Shown here: positions 1-12,530 of the stretch, in pieces
Numbering within the stretch: position 1 is the first letter of the stretch
Layout of the letters: each line of letters starts with the position of its first letter
NCBI RefSeq assembly: GCF_000764305.2
Contig: NW_025941804.1
Location: 1-64,000, forward strand
DNA length: 64,000 nt
Source of the DNA: Hyalella azteca
Taxonomy: Eukaryota; Arthropoda; Malacostraca; Amphipoda; Hyalellidae
Reading direction: 5' to 3'
The notes under the pieces: generated by a model
What the model was told of the DNA's origin: nothing
The model's input: the letters and a program-made list of their open reading frames with translations, nothing else
Databases searched by the model: none
Position numbers and translations under genes: made by a program

Positions 1-2161
1 AGGTTTCTCTGAGCAGATCAATTGAATACTGTGATGACTGCCTGTGTGAAGGGTGCCTCTATTTGTCTCCACCAGATAAACAAATATTCCCTTGCCTCCT
101 TCTGAGCCCTGCCCATAAGAGATCCGTCTTGTTTGCACATTTGCATTAAAAATTATTTTGTGACAGTCATTTTTGGCTGAAAGAGGCTCCAGGTTGAGCC
201 GCCCAGGCTGGACCCTCACCTAGAGTCTGGGTTCTCGTATGTGGCACAAGGTAGGGCATCCTCTAGCTAATAACTTGGGCAATTTAGCTTAGCGCTATTA
301 ATGTAGTCCTTTGTTTTAGAAGAGCAAATTGCTATCAATTCTTAACAAATAAATGTCACTTTATTTTGAAACACATTTGTACCATAATCTGCCTTCAGCA
401 AATTATTTCCCTGAACATGATACTGAAATTTACACCCCAATTATGTGAGCTCTAGTTGATCAATTGATACAATGTTATGATCCTGTATACTAATGATATT
501 TTTCATGTGCACACAGTTGCTGGGACTTCTGCACGGACTAAATTCCTGTGCAATCGTGGGATACTGGGACTTCTGGAACAGCCAAATCCCCCTGCAGACG
601 TGGAGCTACATGGATGCGTCTCCAAAGCTCCAATAAGCATCAAACAAACAAACAAACAAGTATTCCGATTTCTGAAAGTTATGAAATGGTTTGAGCTACG
701 GTGGACGTCTGGACGACGGTTCGCTTGAAACTTCACGGTTGTATGTGTATGATCTGCTAGAACTACGTAGTGAGTATTTTGGTATAGTAGTTCGGTCAGC
801 TGTAGGTTCATGGGGTGGATATTTAAATAGTAACGTAAGAGTAGGATTCCATTTGTTATTGTTGATGTTTCTTCAGTTCAATTATATTTTATAGATTTTT
901 TTGTATAGCTCCATATTTGCAAGTGGCAACAATAAACAATTATAACAATGATAAGTGTCTCTCCAGAGAAAAGAGCAGTGCCAAGCAATTCCAAAGAGAA
1001 AGGGTGGAATCAAACTGCAAGTTTGCAACTGGTGATGTAACTAGGCAGTCTAGGCTAGTATTTCTGATGAGGCTCTTGATAAGTTGATGAGTCCAGGGGT
1101 TGAGAATTTGAGACTGGAAAGTTTGGCACATAGTGGCAACTGGCAAATTAAAAATTTTTAAAAAACAGTTCATATTTTTAATTTTATGTTCTACTTCAGA
1201 ATTGTATTCAGTACCTATCTACTGTCAACCAATAAGGGACAGTTTTGTCACTTTTGAGCATTTTTTTAAATATCTTCTTATCATGAAACTGAAACATTTC
1301 ATAAGCAAGTTTAGGCTCATTTTAGAGGTTTTTGCAAGGGCTATTGCATGATAACTGTTGAAAAATTCCATATGCTATTTGTGAGGTGCCAGAGGTAATA
1401 AAAAAGCCTCCCAAATTACCCCTATGAATGGGGCAATAAGGCACACTTGAAATAAAAATTTAATTTTATAAATGTTTGAAGCATGCAGAGTGTTCTCACT
1501 CATCCATTACTAACCTTACTCTGAAGTCCTCCTATATCTTTATAGATGATGTAGATGTAGAAAAAATGACCTTTTCTGTGATTTTTACTTGTTTTTTCTT
1601 TATTGATAATATGATATATTACCATATCTATTCATTACCGTATTATTTATGTGATAATTTACCATATCCATTGACATGCCAATATGATGCCATTGAGCAT
1701 TTAAAAATGACCTTGTGTACTGAAAGCATCATATCAGCAGCCATGTAGCATTTCTTCTGTATCTGTAAAGTGTAAGCTTACAGGACTGGGCTTGTAATTT
1801 TGCTCCATTTTAGTTGGGTCAAGCTAATATACCATAACAAGAAAATATTGTAACAAACATACCAAAAAAAAAAAGAATATTTTAGTGACAACCATCATAC
1901 TATTTTTCAAGAAATGAATCATATTTTAGGTTAATTACTTTTCATTCTATGTTGCCCGGTGAACAATTTAGGGGATTACTTAGGGATTTCCAGGTGTATT
2001 AACCCTTTCTTGACTGATGGTCCCAAACTTCTTGGTTCAAAACCACTAAGTACAATTAACATTGACATCAGTAGGTACGTAAATGTATGTCGGACAAAAG
2101 GGTTAACACCTACATGTATTAATCTAATTTTTATTTTCAGATTAAATTTTTTGTTTCCAAA
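1..2161. other. Upstream region without a recognisable gene
   Basis: No coding exon, RNA gene or repeat family could be recognised here. Short ORFs (up to about 100 codons) lack domain-like composition and have no matching splice partners. An AATAAA lies near 931, so the 3' end of an unseen upstream transcript is possible but not shown. The last bases before 2162 would contain the 5' UTR and promoter of PDSS2; no TATA or other core element is evident. Confidence 0.5.
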
Positions 2162-5100
2162 ATGGCACTTGTGTCACCGATCCTTAAAAGTTTGAGTCAA
2201 ATTTCTCTGCTAGGTGCATTTCCAGGAGGATGTTCAAAATTTCAAAATTACTTAGCAAATGTTGATTTGTTTTCAACGTTTTACCAGCAACGGAATTTAA
2301 GGTAATGCTTAATGCAACCTGAGGCCTGATTAGAAGAATTCTATGTATTAGGAATATGAAGGCAAAAAAAGCCAAGTAAATCCACAATATATTTATAGAA
2401 ATTTATAAATTAGCACTATAATCAGTCCAAAACTCCAAGAAAACAATTATTATCAATAACGTGAACAAATTCAAATGGTAAAGATTGAAACCTAGCCAGC
2501 CAGATGAATGGGCAAAATAATCTCTTGTAAATTTGTTCCTGTTCTGGTATTGATAAATACCTATACTCTTGATTGAAGTTTTTCACTGATACTTAAATGA
2601 ATCTAGATACTTAAAATATTCTCTAGAATGTTTCTTCTCCAGATTTTATGGATATGTTTTTGATTTATTTAGAACTTTGGCTGAATTTTCTGAAAATTAT
2701 TGAAATATGTCATAGTTTAATTATCAAAAATTGTCATAGATGTAGCAATCTAATAGTTGATTTATAAACAACTACGGTACTAGTTATGTCTGTAATACTT
2801 GTGAGTTGAGTGTGACTGAGACTGGTCTAGCAGGAGTAAAATATTGATTTGAAATTATTTTTGTGAAAATAAATAGGTATTTCATTGAGCTATTGCTTGC
2901 AAACAAGAAAGTATGATAAAAATTAAATTTTATTTCTGTTTTGTAGTTCTCCTGCAGAATGGCAACATGCTGTGAGTGCTGCAGAAAAGTTAGTGGGGTA
3001 CCCGACTTCATATTTAACCCTGCGCTCCCTGCTTTCCGATGAGATGAGTAACATTGCCACACATCTCAGGAAACTCATTGCCACTACGCATCCTCTTGTG
3101 GATACAGCCAAGTAATAGTTTAACATAGACTAAATTGAGTCTATATTATATATAGATATATATACATGCAAATAGCTGTAATTTTTAAAGACATAATCTG
3201 AAAATTGACAGCCAAACTGTACAGCTCTTCTATACAATATATGTAATAAAATTCTACTTTTTTGTAAATGAATTTCTTTTATAGATTTATATAGTCTGCA
3301 AAACGATTTCATAAAAAATACAGTTAAGTTTCATTTTCTTTGCTATAAGTCCTTTGTTACCTCACAAATAAGGTCATCAATCTATTGTGAAATTTATGTA
3401 TATCCAAAAAGTCAATTCCTTTTTTTTTTTTTTTTTGTGGCTGATGCTTCTTTTGTTTACTGAGTGATTGGGATGGTAGGTACTTGTTTACATACAGACA
3501 GCTGGTGTGCTTGATTAGGATGGTACTTTTTTATGTACAGACAGCTGATACTTGATAGGATGGTACCTGTTTATGTACAGACAGCTGGTACTTGATTAGG
3601 ATGTTAATTGTTTACCTACAGACAGCTGGTACTTATTTACCTACAGACAGCTGGTATTTGTTTACCTACAGACAGCTGGTACTTGTTTACACACAGACAG
3701 CTGGTACTTGATTAGGATAGTAATTTTTTACCTACAGACAACTGGTACTTGTTTACCTACAGACAGCTGGTACTTGTCTGTACTTGTTTGTACTTGTAGT
3801 ACAGCTGGTACTTGTTCACATACAGACAGCTGGTACTGGAAGGACCTCAGTCAGCCCTGCAGACCCGAGGTCTGCTCGTGCTGCTGGTCAGCAAGGCCGC
3901 TGGTCTGGCCGAGTCTGCCGCCGCCAAAACATTGCCCCAAGAATTGGCTGCTGGGCTCATTCACAGGTACATTTTTATTGTTTATTTGTTTGCACGAATA
4001 ATTTTTTGCTCTAATTGCATTATATTATATTTGTCCATTTTTAGCACATTTTCTCATTTATGGAAGAAATGCCTTACTGTGTTCGTCATGTCCGTCTGTC
4101 CGTCTGTTCGTGACTCACGTTTTCGTCGATTTTGAGAAAATGCGCTCTCTGTCACTCACTGCAGTGAGTACTGAGTTATATTTTTTATGTTAGGTGAAAT
4201 GATGCTGTCTAAAATCTCTGTGGAATAATAAACTTGAATATAATTAAAATAGTTAAATATAAATTTAACAAAGATAATAAACTTTGTTTTACTTAAAAGG
4301 AAAAAATGATTTTCATCTTCATTTCTCAAGACATAAAAAATGAATTGAAGTTTTCAAGTTTCAGTGTCAGTCATTGAATATTTAAAATCTGCTCAAAAGT
4401 TTTTGACTAAATATTTGTCAATTAATGTCTATAAATCTTGCAGTCAGAGGAGTTTAGCTGAGATCACCGAAATGATCCACACAGCTGAACTGATCCACAA
4501 AGGCGTTGTCAACATCCACACCACGGCTGCTGATCCATCTGCTGAAGAATCTACTTCACCATCTTCCTCATCCAGCTCAGCTGATGGCTCAGATTACCAG
4601 CTGGGCAACAAGCTGGCTATCTTGTGTGGAGACTACCTCCTGGCTAATGCTTGTAAAGCTCTGGCTGTGCTTCATAACTCTCAGGTGATTATTTTGTGTA
4701 ATAGTAATAATATATTAATATATTTAATAATATATTATTATAAAGCTCTGGCTGTGCTTCATAACTCTCAGGTGATTATTTTCTGTAATAACTTGATTAG
4801 TTTATGTAATAATTGATTATTATATGTAATAATATATTATTATACGTAATAATATGTTATGTTGTGTAATAACTGGATTAGTTTATGTAATAATATATTA
4901 TTATATATAATAATATATTATTTTGTTTAATAACTTGATTATTTTATGTAATAACTTGATTATTTTATGTGATAACTTGATTATTTTTAATAACTTGATT
5001 ATTTTATGTAATAACTTGAATATTTTATGTAATTAATTTAATATTTTATGTAATTACTTGATTATTTTATGTGATAACTTGATTATTTCTATGCAACATC

Positions 5101-8100
5101 TTGTGAGTGGATGTTATGGTTAAATTCTATACCGTTTCCAAATTTAACTGGTAGGTATGAAATTTCACGACTCAAAGTTATGTACCGGTATACATATTGA
5201 TTTGATTTCATGAGATTACTTAGAATGTATAACTAAATTGTACTAAGTAGACAACTTGATGTATAAATCAATATTACAAGAGCAGAAATTGTATCAAGTA
5301 CTATGCAGTTTTTAAGTAATATGCTCTGTAACTGACATTGTAGTTGAAACCCAATGGAATATAAAGTATTGTGGCATCATGGAAGTTCTATGTATATCTG
5401 AATCAAAGTCATAATGTAATGTAGAATTATTTACAAGTCCAGCTCATACTCAAATATATTTATATATTCGAGTATGAATGAAATAATTATATATTTTTTG
5501 CATTCCTCTGATCTACTTTCTACCTAATTCTGAAGATTGAGCCACTTAGAGACAATTTATTATGAGTTATCTTTGGTTTCAAATCACAGTCAACGATAAA
5601 TAACCCAATTCCAAGAAATTAAATTAGAAATCTTTTAATATTTAGTTTATGGTTAAATTTATCTTCAAGAAAACCTACGTTGATATCTCATTTATGCCAG
5701 GGTACAAGTTCATTCACAATTCTCACTTATTTCCATCATAATTAATATATGGAAGCTATATCAATGTATATTATAGCTTTAATAGATATTATTATATATC
5801 GAGGCTACCGTATATCAATGTATATAGCTCTAATACATATTAACATATGTATATATTGAAGCTATAATAATGTATATAGCTTTAATACATATTAATATAT
5901 GTATATATCAAAGCTATATCAATGTTTGCAGGTAGTAGAGCTCGTGAGCTCGGCTATATCAGACTTCACGACATCAGAGTTCCTAGGCGAGCGAGATGAC
6001 CTCGGCCGGCCTGTGCTGCACCCTGCCGCTGACCTCGCCTTCTGGCGCACTAAGACCTCCCTTGCTGTTGGTCCGTGCTTCATATTAATGTTATTATTTG
6101 ACATTATTATTATTATTATTTATATTATTATGATTATTATGACGTCGTGGGTTGGGTGATTCTTATTGCTGTTATTGTTTAATAATTTTGCACACTCATG
6201 AGGTACTGACGCTGACCTCGCCTTCTGGCGCACTAAGACATCCCTTGCTGTTGGTGGGGGACTCTTATTCCTCTTATTGTTTAATATTATTATTAATGTT
6301 ATTATAATATTATTATGCCGTCGGTGGGGATTCTTATCGCTGTTATTATTTAATATGATTATTATTTATATTATTATGAAAATCATTATTATATTATTAT
6401 GCCGTTGGTTGGGGATTCTTATTGCTATTATTATTTAATATGATTATTTAATAACATTATTAATACCGGTATTATTATTAATATTATTATGCCGTTGGTG
6501 GGTGATTCTTATTGCTATTATTATTTACCTATAACATTAATATTATTGTTATGCCGTCGGTTGGTGATTCTTATTGCTGTTATTATTAAATAATATTATT
6601 ATTATTTTTATTAATACTAATATTATTATGCCGTCGGTGGGGGATTATCATTGCTGTTATTATTTAATGATATTATTATTTATATTATTATTAACATTAT
6701 TATAATATCATTATGCCGTTGGTCGGTGATTCTCATTGCTATTGTTGTTATTATTATTTATTATAATATTATTATTCTATCTTATTTTGTTTTATTAATT
6801 AATTATTGACACTCGGTTAAAAGGAAGGTCAAGAATATTTTAATAATGTGTTAATCATTTTTCTGCTTATGTTGATTTAATGTTGGTAGGCTGTGTAGTT
6901 ATGGGTATAAAAGGTAAAAAGGCACGGATGTCAAATTTAATTAATTTTCCTATTAATTCGTCAATAATTACCTATTATGAAGCATTAAGAGTGTCACTGT
7001 GTGCTGCCTGTCGCGAGTCTAATGATAGTTAATGATAATTAATGTATAAAAACTGCGGTGCAACTTCTCCACGCGACAAAATTTCTTCTCGCTTCGAATC
7101 ACCGACATGTGGAACAGCCTCCCCGATGACATCGTTTGCGCTCCAAGTATGAACGCGTTCAAGAACAGACTAGATAAAGCTATGGAAAAATATATGTTCA
7201 GATTTGAAATGCCTAGCTCCTTATCGAACCCGGTGGAAGTCTAGTAGCTTCTTCAAACTATCGTCAGTCATGAAAAGATCCGACAAAAAGACAGGCCACA
7301 TCAGGCCTACACTTCAGCGCCGAGATCAATATGTTATGTTATGTTATGTTATAATATTGGGAACAAGTTCCTTGAAAGTATGATATGGTTGCCCAAGCAA
7401 CTAGTATTTTTGGAATGAGAGTAAATTTAAGATAATTGAACGGTCGAATCTTACTTCAATTGCTCATTAATTTTCGAAATTTGTCATTATTTTCATTTTT
7501 TAGAACATTCCCATCTATTGGTTTGATCATCATAACGCCTTTACAACATAAAACAGATTTTTGAGACCATGAAGACCTGTGCATTAATTAAATTTTCTTG
7601 AATTATTCCATCACTTGTTCCAAAGCCCGTTACTCTAATAATTTTTATTGCTTCTGCCACTTCGATATAATTTGAAAAAAATTATATTTTTGGTATAATG
7701 TTTCACATTGTTAAATTGAAAAAAATGCATTGTCACGTATCGTTTGTGTCATGCTTTGTCCCGGCATTTAATTTTAATATCCACTATCATATTTACCTAA
7801 GTAAACATACCATACCAATTTGCGTATACTTTGTATTGCGTATACTTTATATCACGTATACTTTATATCATCTTTACTTTGTATCATCTATACTTTGTAT
7901 CATCTTTACTTTGTATTATCTTTACTTTGTATCATCTTTACTTTGTATCATCTTTACTTTGTATCATCTTTACTTTGTATCATCTATACTTTGTATCATC
8001 TTTACTTTGTATCATCTTTACTTTGTATCATCTTTACTTTGTATCATCTTTACTTTGTATCATCTTTACTTTGTATCATCTATACTTTGTATGATCTATA

Positions 8101-11100
8101 CCTTGTATCATCTATACCTTGTATCATCTATACTTTGTATCATGTATACTTTGTATCATTTGTTTTAGATGGCAGAATTTACTGATTTAAGCGCGTGCGA
8201 TTAGTGACTAGAGAATTCGTTGATTTAAATTATCAGAGAGTCGGACAATCATTCAGATGACGTAGGTAGATCAAAAGAATTTTCCGACTCTCCGATAATT
8301 TAAATCAACGAATACTTCTTCTTATCATGTACATATACTTTGTATCATGTATACTCGGTATCATGTATACTTTTTATCATGTATACTTTGTATCACATAT
8401 ACTTTTATCATGTATACTCTGTCTCATGTTTACTTTGTATCATCTATACTCTGTATCATGTACGGTATACTTTGTATCGTGTATACTTCATATCATGTAT
8501 ACTCTGTATCATGTCTTATGCTTTCTGATGCCTTTTATCAGAAAGCTCGTGAAATTAAACTCAAAAGAAGTTCTTAAAAAAACTGGCATAATTTTTAACC
8601 AAACTTTGTATAATGTACGTACACTTTGTATCATGTATACTTCATATCGTGTATACTTCATATCATGTATACTTTCTATCATCTATGCTTTATATTACGT
8701 ATACCCTGTATTACGTACACTTTTTATAATGCATACATTGTATCATGCATGCTTTCATCATATATATTTTGTATCATGTATACTCTGTATAATGTATATT
8801 TCATTACAGGTTCACTGCTCGCCAAGTCCTGTAAGAGCGCCCTGTTGCTAGCAGGACATTCAGACTTAGCTACGCTGGACCTCGTATATTCCATCGGCCA
8901 TCAAACAGGACTTGCGTGGCAAGGCAGCTTAGAACTCGCACCTTTCCTCTCTAAGCAAAGTTACTCAATGAAAACTAAGTACATTTGCCCTCAAATTAAC
9001 TCTAGTTACCCTGAAAATTCTCTTGGAAATTTCACTGTGAATGAAATACCGGATTTCAAACCTAAGTCATCAGTTGATGGAAAACCTGAAGTCTCTTTCA
9101 ACAAACATGACGGGCATCTCGATTCCAGCTACTTTACCCCTAGCGAAAAACGTTCGGCTTCTAGAGGGATTACTTCTGAGCCTAGAAAGACGTCTTCACG
9201 AACACAAGCTACGTCACGAATAGACCTGACGTCCCTGCCTGTAGTGGCCCACGTACAACATCTTCGTGAGGTAGACCCTGCGGGTCTAGAGGCGTTCGTC
9301 GAGGCCGTGCGACGACAGAGCGGCGACGGCGGAGATGTTGACGCGGTGAGTGCCGCTGGCACACTGAACAGGGGTCATACTTTCAAAACTCGCTAAGTGA
9401 ACGTAAATACTTACGTTGTATTTTCTTATCTATGATTGGTGGATTTTGCTTGAAAGGCCGTCGATGATTGGCTGACGAACTTACGATCTCTTGACTTTTT
9501 TGAAAGTATTGGTCCAGGGCTACCAAATTACGGCGTACTTAATCAACGTATGATTTTTTTAAATTCTTTTTTATCGCAAGAGAAACGGCCAAATTGGCTC
9601 AGAAAAAGGCCTTTCTATTCAATATTTATTAGTAAATTTTTTATTAGCGGTGCATAAATTAAAGTGAGTGCCGCAGGCACACTGACCAGGGTTGCCGAAT
9701 TATGGAATACTTAACTTATAATTTTTAAATTCCTTATTATGGCAAGATAAACGGCCAAATTGGCTCAGAAAAGGCCAATTTATTAGTCAATTATTAATTA
9801 GCGGTGAATAAATTTAATTTTCAGAATTTTTAGCCATGGAAAATGACATTGAGTTTAACTTAAACATATATTTTTAGTGGAGAACTAATTTAGATAAAAG
9901 CCTGAATTTGGCCGAAAAAAGGTCAAAAAGGACTGTCATCATGAGGTGTGGGTGCTGCCTGTTATATTATTCTAGAATATTTAAATTAATAGAAGTGCCT
10001 ACACGCGCTTATAAACTTTCTGGGAGAATATAAAATTTATTCCAAAAATTGATAAACATTATGCTAATTTTGTATAATTTTTTGAAGATGCCACATTTGT
10101 TTGTTCCCACACTACATTAATTTTATAAATTTATATATCCATTCGGTGCTTTGCCTTCTACTTGTTTGTTAATCTGTTTAACCAACGTATAATCAATCAA
10201 GATTAATTAACTTGTAATTAATTTAATTTAATTTAATTAACTTGATGGTGATGTTTAATTAATCAATTAAGCTAATTTAATTAACTTTATGGTGATGTTT
10301 AATTAATTAAAGTAAGTTTATTTACTTGATTGTGATTTTTAATTAATAAATCGAACTTATTTAATTAACTTTATGGTTATGTGCTTATGTTTAATTAATT
10401 AACTAATTTAATTAACTTTTTGGTGATGTTTAATCAATTAATTAACTAATTAACTATTTAAACTAATTAAATTAACTTGATGATAATGTTTAATTAATTA
10501 ATTAAGCTAATTTAATTAGGTTAATGTTGATGTTTAATTATTAAATAAATTAATTAATTAATTAAGTAAACTAATTTAATTAACTTGATAATGTTCAATT
10601 AATTGATTAAACTGATTTAATTAGGTTGATGGTGATGTTGCAGATGTAAATAAATAAATTAATTAAGTAAACTAATTTAATTAACTTGATAATGTTCAAT
10701 TAATTGATTAAACTGATTTAATTAGGTTGATGGTGATGTTGCAGATGTAAATAAATAAATTAATTAAGTAAACTAATATAATTAACTTGATGTTGCAGAT
10801 GGTGGTGCAGGAGGTGACAGCAGCTGGTGCAGGCGTGCAGATGGCACGGCAGGTGGTGCAGGAGCACTGCCAGGAGTCCCTACGTCTGCTACAGGTGGGC
10901 GCCATTTTGATTTTTATAAAAGGATTTATCATATATAAAAGGATTTATCATATATATAAGGATTTATCATATAAGATAAAAGGATTTATCATATAAGAAT
11001 AAGAAATAATTTTATTTAACTATATTTTTATCGTATTGATGACAAGATTAACGTTTGATTTTTTCTTCCTGAACTTCAAAGGATTTATTATAGCACTTGA

Positions 11101-11848
11101 TTACAATAAGAAATAATATTATTTAGCTATATTATTTATTTTATTGATGACTGTGAGACCACAAGATTAACATTTGATTTTTTCTTCCTAAACTTCAAAG
11201 GATTTATCATATCACTTAATTAAAAGAAGAAATAATTTTATTTAACTATATTTTTTATCTTATCGTATTGATGACTGTGAGTCCACAAGATTAACATTTG
11301 ATTTTTTCTTCCTAAACTTCAAAGGATATATTATATCACTTGATTAATATATCATTATTTTAATCAAAATAAGATTAAAATAAGAAATAATGTTATTTGA
11401 CCATATTTTTTATCTTATTGATGACTATGAGACCACAATACCAACACACGCGTGTTTCTTTACAAATACCTTGCGTAATTTAAATATTTCATTTATTTCG
11501 TTCTATACAAATACCTTGCGTAATTTAAATATTTCATTTATTTTGTTCTATACAAATACCTTGCGTAATTTAAATATTTCATTTATTTCGTTCTTTACAA
11601 ATACCTTACGTAATTTAAATATTTAATGTATTTCGTTCTTTTCAAATACCCTACATAATTTAAATATTTCATTTATTTTGTTCGTTACAAATGCCTTTCA
11701 TAATTTAAATTTTTCATTTATTTTGTTCGTTGCATAGTTTAAATTTAAATATCTTATTTAATTTGATTTTTGCGTGCAGTTGCTGCCTCCTACGGAAGCA
11801 CGATCAGCGCTGAGTAACATCCTCCGCGCTCTGGTGGTTCATCACTGA
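2162..11848 (+). CDS. PDSS2: Decaprenyl-diphosphate synthase subunit 2, 8 coding exons
   Basis: PDSS2 is the partner of PDSS1 in the mitochondrial enzyme that builds the polyprenyl tail of ubiquinone. Coding exons: 2162-2301, 2947-3111, 3826-3966, 4444-4684, 5932-6070, 8810-9345, 10799-10894, 11780-11848. All have GT/AG ends and matching phases, giving 508 residues. Family signatures: [20 protein letters not shown] (exon 2), [16 protein letters not shown] (exon 3), [20 protein letters not shown] and [18 protein letters not shown] (exon 4), GSLLAKSC (exon 6) and the C-terminal [13 protein letters not shown] (exon 8). As in other PDSS2 proteins the DDxxD substrate motif is missing, consistent with a non-catalytic subunit. 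The start at 2162 opens a short leader rich in Ser and hydrophobic residues, plausible for mitochondrial import. The protein is about 110 residues longer than human PDSS2 (399), mostly from a low-complexity insert in exon 6 (about residues 323-415). Exon 5 ends at a weak donor (gtccgt). Most introns hold tandem arrays. Confidence 0.93.
3473..3825 (+). repeat. Acceptor-derived tandem array, PDSS2 intron 2 end
   Basis: About ten copies of a 25-35 bp unit containing CTACAGACAGCTGGTACTTG abut exon 3. The real acceptor and exon start (tacag|ACAGCTGGTACTGG, exon from 3826) is the last copy, so each unit carries a decoy acceptor plus about 12 bases of exon 3. Confidence 0.85.
4654..5100 (+). repeat. 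Exon 4 end/donor duplication and derived TAATAACTTGATT array
   Basis: The last 31 bases of PDSS2 exon 4 plus the donor and following intron bases (from 4654) are repeated almost exactly from 4741, giving a second intact donor (CAG|gtgatt) 87 bp downstream. The rest, to about 5100, is a degenerate array of TATGTAATAACTTGATTATT units that resembles the sequence just after the donor. Confidence 0.85.
6071..6780 (+). repeat. Donor-derived array at start of PDSS2 intron 5
   Basis: The end of exon 5 (GCTGACCTCGCCTTCTGGCG onward through CTTGCTGTTG and the donor) is copied at about 6203-6250. It is followed by roughly eight decayed units with GCCGTCGGTGGGGATTCTT and ATT-rich spacers. The copies keep G|GT at the former exon edge, and the copy donors (gtgggg) look no worse than the modelled one (gtccgt). 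Confidence 0.75.
7050..7353 (+). mobile_element. 3' end of a CR1-like LINE with (TGTTA)n tail
   Basis: One frame from 7050 to the TAG at 7242-7244 reads [19 protein letters not shown] followed by WNSLPDDIV and NAFKNRLDK. This is the characteristic extreme C-terminus of CR1/Jockey-type reverse transcriptases. Only about 64 codons remain, so the copy is strongly 5'-truncated. Its 3' UTR ends in AGGCCTACACTTCAGCGCCG and a (ATGTT)n microsatellite. It sits in PDSS2 intron 5. The last 40 bases resemble the tails of the SINEs in this window. Confidence 0.8.
7831..8800 (+). repeat. 16-bp TACTTTGTATCATCTT satellite split by an inverted repeat
   Basis: Two blocks (7831-8165 and about 8330-8800) of a 16-bp unit close to TACTTTGTATCATSTW lie in PDSS2 intron 5; the second is more diverged and ends 10 bp before exon 6. 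All three frames stay open because 16 is not a multiple of three, which creates artificial ORFs rich in Leu, Tyr and Cys. They are not genes. Confidence 0.9.
8215..8313. repeat. Fold-back element, 31-bp inverted repeats
   Basis: The 31 bases at 8215-8245 are the reverse complement of 8283-8313 with one mismatch, separated by a 37-bp spacer. The arm contains ATTCGTTGATTTAAATTATC. The element lies exactly between two blocks of the 16-bp satellite, so it may be a small fold-back insertion or MITE remnant. Confidence 0.8.
9342..9830 (+). repeat. Tandem duplication of PDSS2 exon 6 donor and flank
   Basis: The donor and following bases (GTGAGTGCCGCTGGCACACT, 9346 onward) recur at 9664 with few changes. 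A roughly 150-bp stretch downstream (about 9520-9660) is also repeated at about 9685-9830, including AACGGCCAAATTGGCTCAGA. The second copy therefore carries a decoy donor. Confidence 0.8.
10180..10798 (+). repeat. TTAATTAA-rich array with copies of the exon 7 acceptor
   Basis: Units of TTAATTAACTTGATGGTGATG fill the end of PDSS2 intron 6. Two exact-looking copies of GATGTTGCAGATGTAAATAA (about 10636 and 10738) precede the real acceptor (TGTTGCAG|ATGGTG, exon from 10799), each carrying a decoy AG followed by ATG. Confidence 0.8.
10905..11760 (+). repeat. Three tandem arrays in PDSS2 intron 7
   Basis: About 10905-11000 holds AAAAGGATTTATCATATA units. About 11000-11400 holds three to four units of roughly 125 bp containing TCTTCCTAAACTTCAAAGGA. 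About 11456-11760 holds five to six units of 57-58 bp containing AATACCTTGCGTAATTTAAA. Together they fill nearly the whole intron between exons 7 and 8. Confidence 0.85.
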
Positions 11849-12530
11849 AGCTGCCCACGCTGCGCCCCTCCTTATATACCCTCGCCTTAGCCTTAACTTT
11901 TGATAAGAGCTTGTAATTTGTCATAAATCTTAAGGCAGATTGCCTTAAGATTGTTGTTTTTGTAGTTTCCTATGGCAGATCGCTTTAAGATTGTTGTTGT
12001 AGCGTCTTAAGGTCAGATCGCCTAAAGGTTGTTGTTATAGTTTCTCAAGGCAGGTCGATTAAAGGTTGTTGTTCTTGTTGTAGTTTCTCAAGGCAGGTCG
12101 CCTTGAAAAGATTGTTGTTGTTGTAGTTTCTCAAGGCAGGTCGCCTTGAAAAGATTGTTGTTGTTGTAGTTTCTTAAGGCAGATCGCCTTTTGCAAGCGT
12201 CATCTTTTGTACTTTTTTACATGTTCGTCAATTGATCCTGCCTTCTTGCTGAAGAAATTTGACTGTTGAAGAAATTTTCAGTGATTTATAATGGCTAACT
12301 TTGCCAGTTGTCCCTAATGGGAAGTTTACAAGTTGTTTCGAATAGAGTTGTTTCTAATGGGAAGTTTGCCAGTTGTCCTTCACGGGAAAGTTGGCCGCTT
12401 GTCCCTAATGAGGCAGGTTGCCAGTTGTTTCTAATGGAAAAGGTCGCCAGTTGTCTCTAATGGGTCAAGTTGCCAGTTTTCCCTAATGGGGACGTTTACC
12501 AGTTGTCCCCAATGGGAAATTTTCCAGTTG
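11849..12530 (+). repeat. PDSS2 3' region: hairpin array and second minisatellite
   Basis: About 11926-12190 carries six units with a palindromic core. The first (11926-11952) is a perfect 12-bp stem with a 3-base loop (AATCTTAAGGCA / TGCCTTAAGATT). Later units fold as CAAGGC-AGGTC-GCCTTG, separated by GTTGTTGTAGTTTCT. From about 12295 to 12530 a second array of GCCAGTTGTCCCTAATGGGA units follows. If transcription runs to the AATAAA at 12790, both lie in the 3' UTR. Confidence 0.8.

Noticed and set aside
2784..3126. - strand ORFs over PDSS2 exon 2
   Set aside because: Antisense shadows; the + strand frame carries the PDSS2 signature and matching splice phases.
7698..8185. Overlapping long ORFs rich in Leu, Tyr, Phe and Cys in three frames
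   Set aside because: All are translations of the 16-bp satellite; the same open pattern occurs in every frame and no splice partners exist.
8327..9396. ORF of 256 codons read as one gene from 8626
   Set aside because: The first part is satellite translation; only 8810-9345 is coding, as PDSS2 exon 6 after a proper acceptor, and the end runs past the exon 6 donor.
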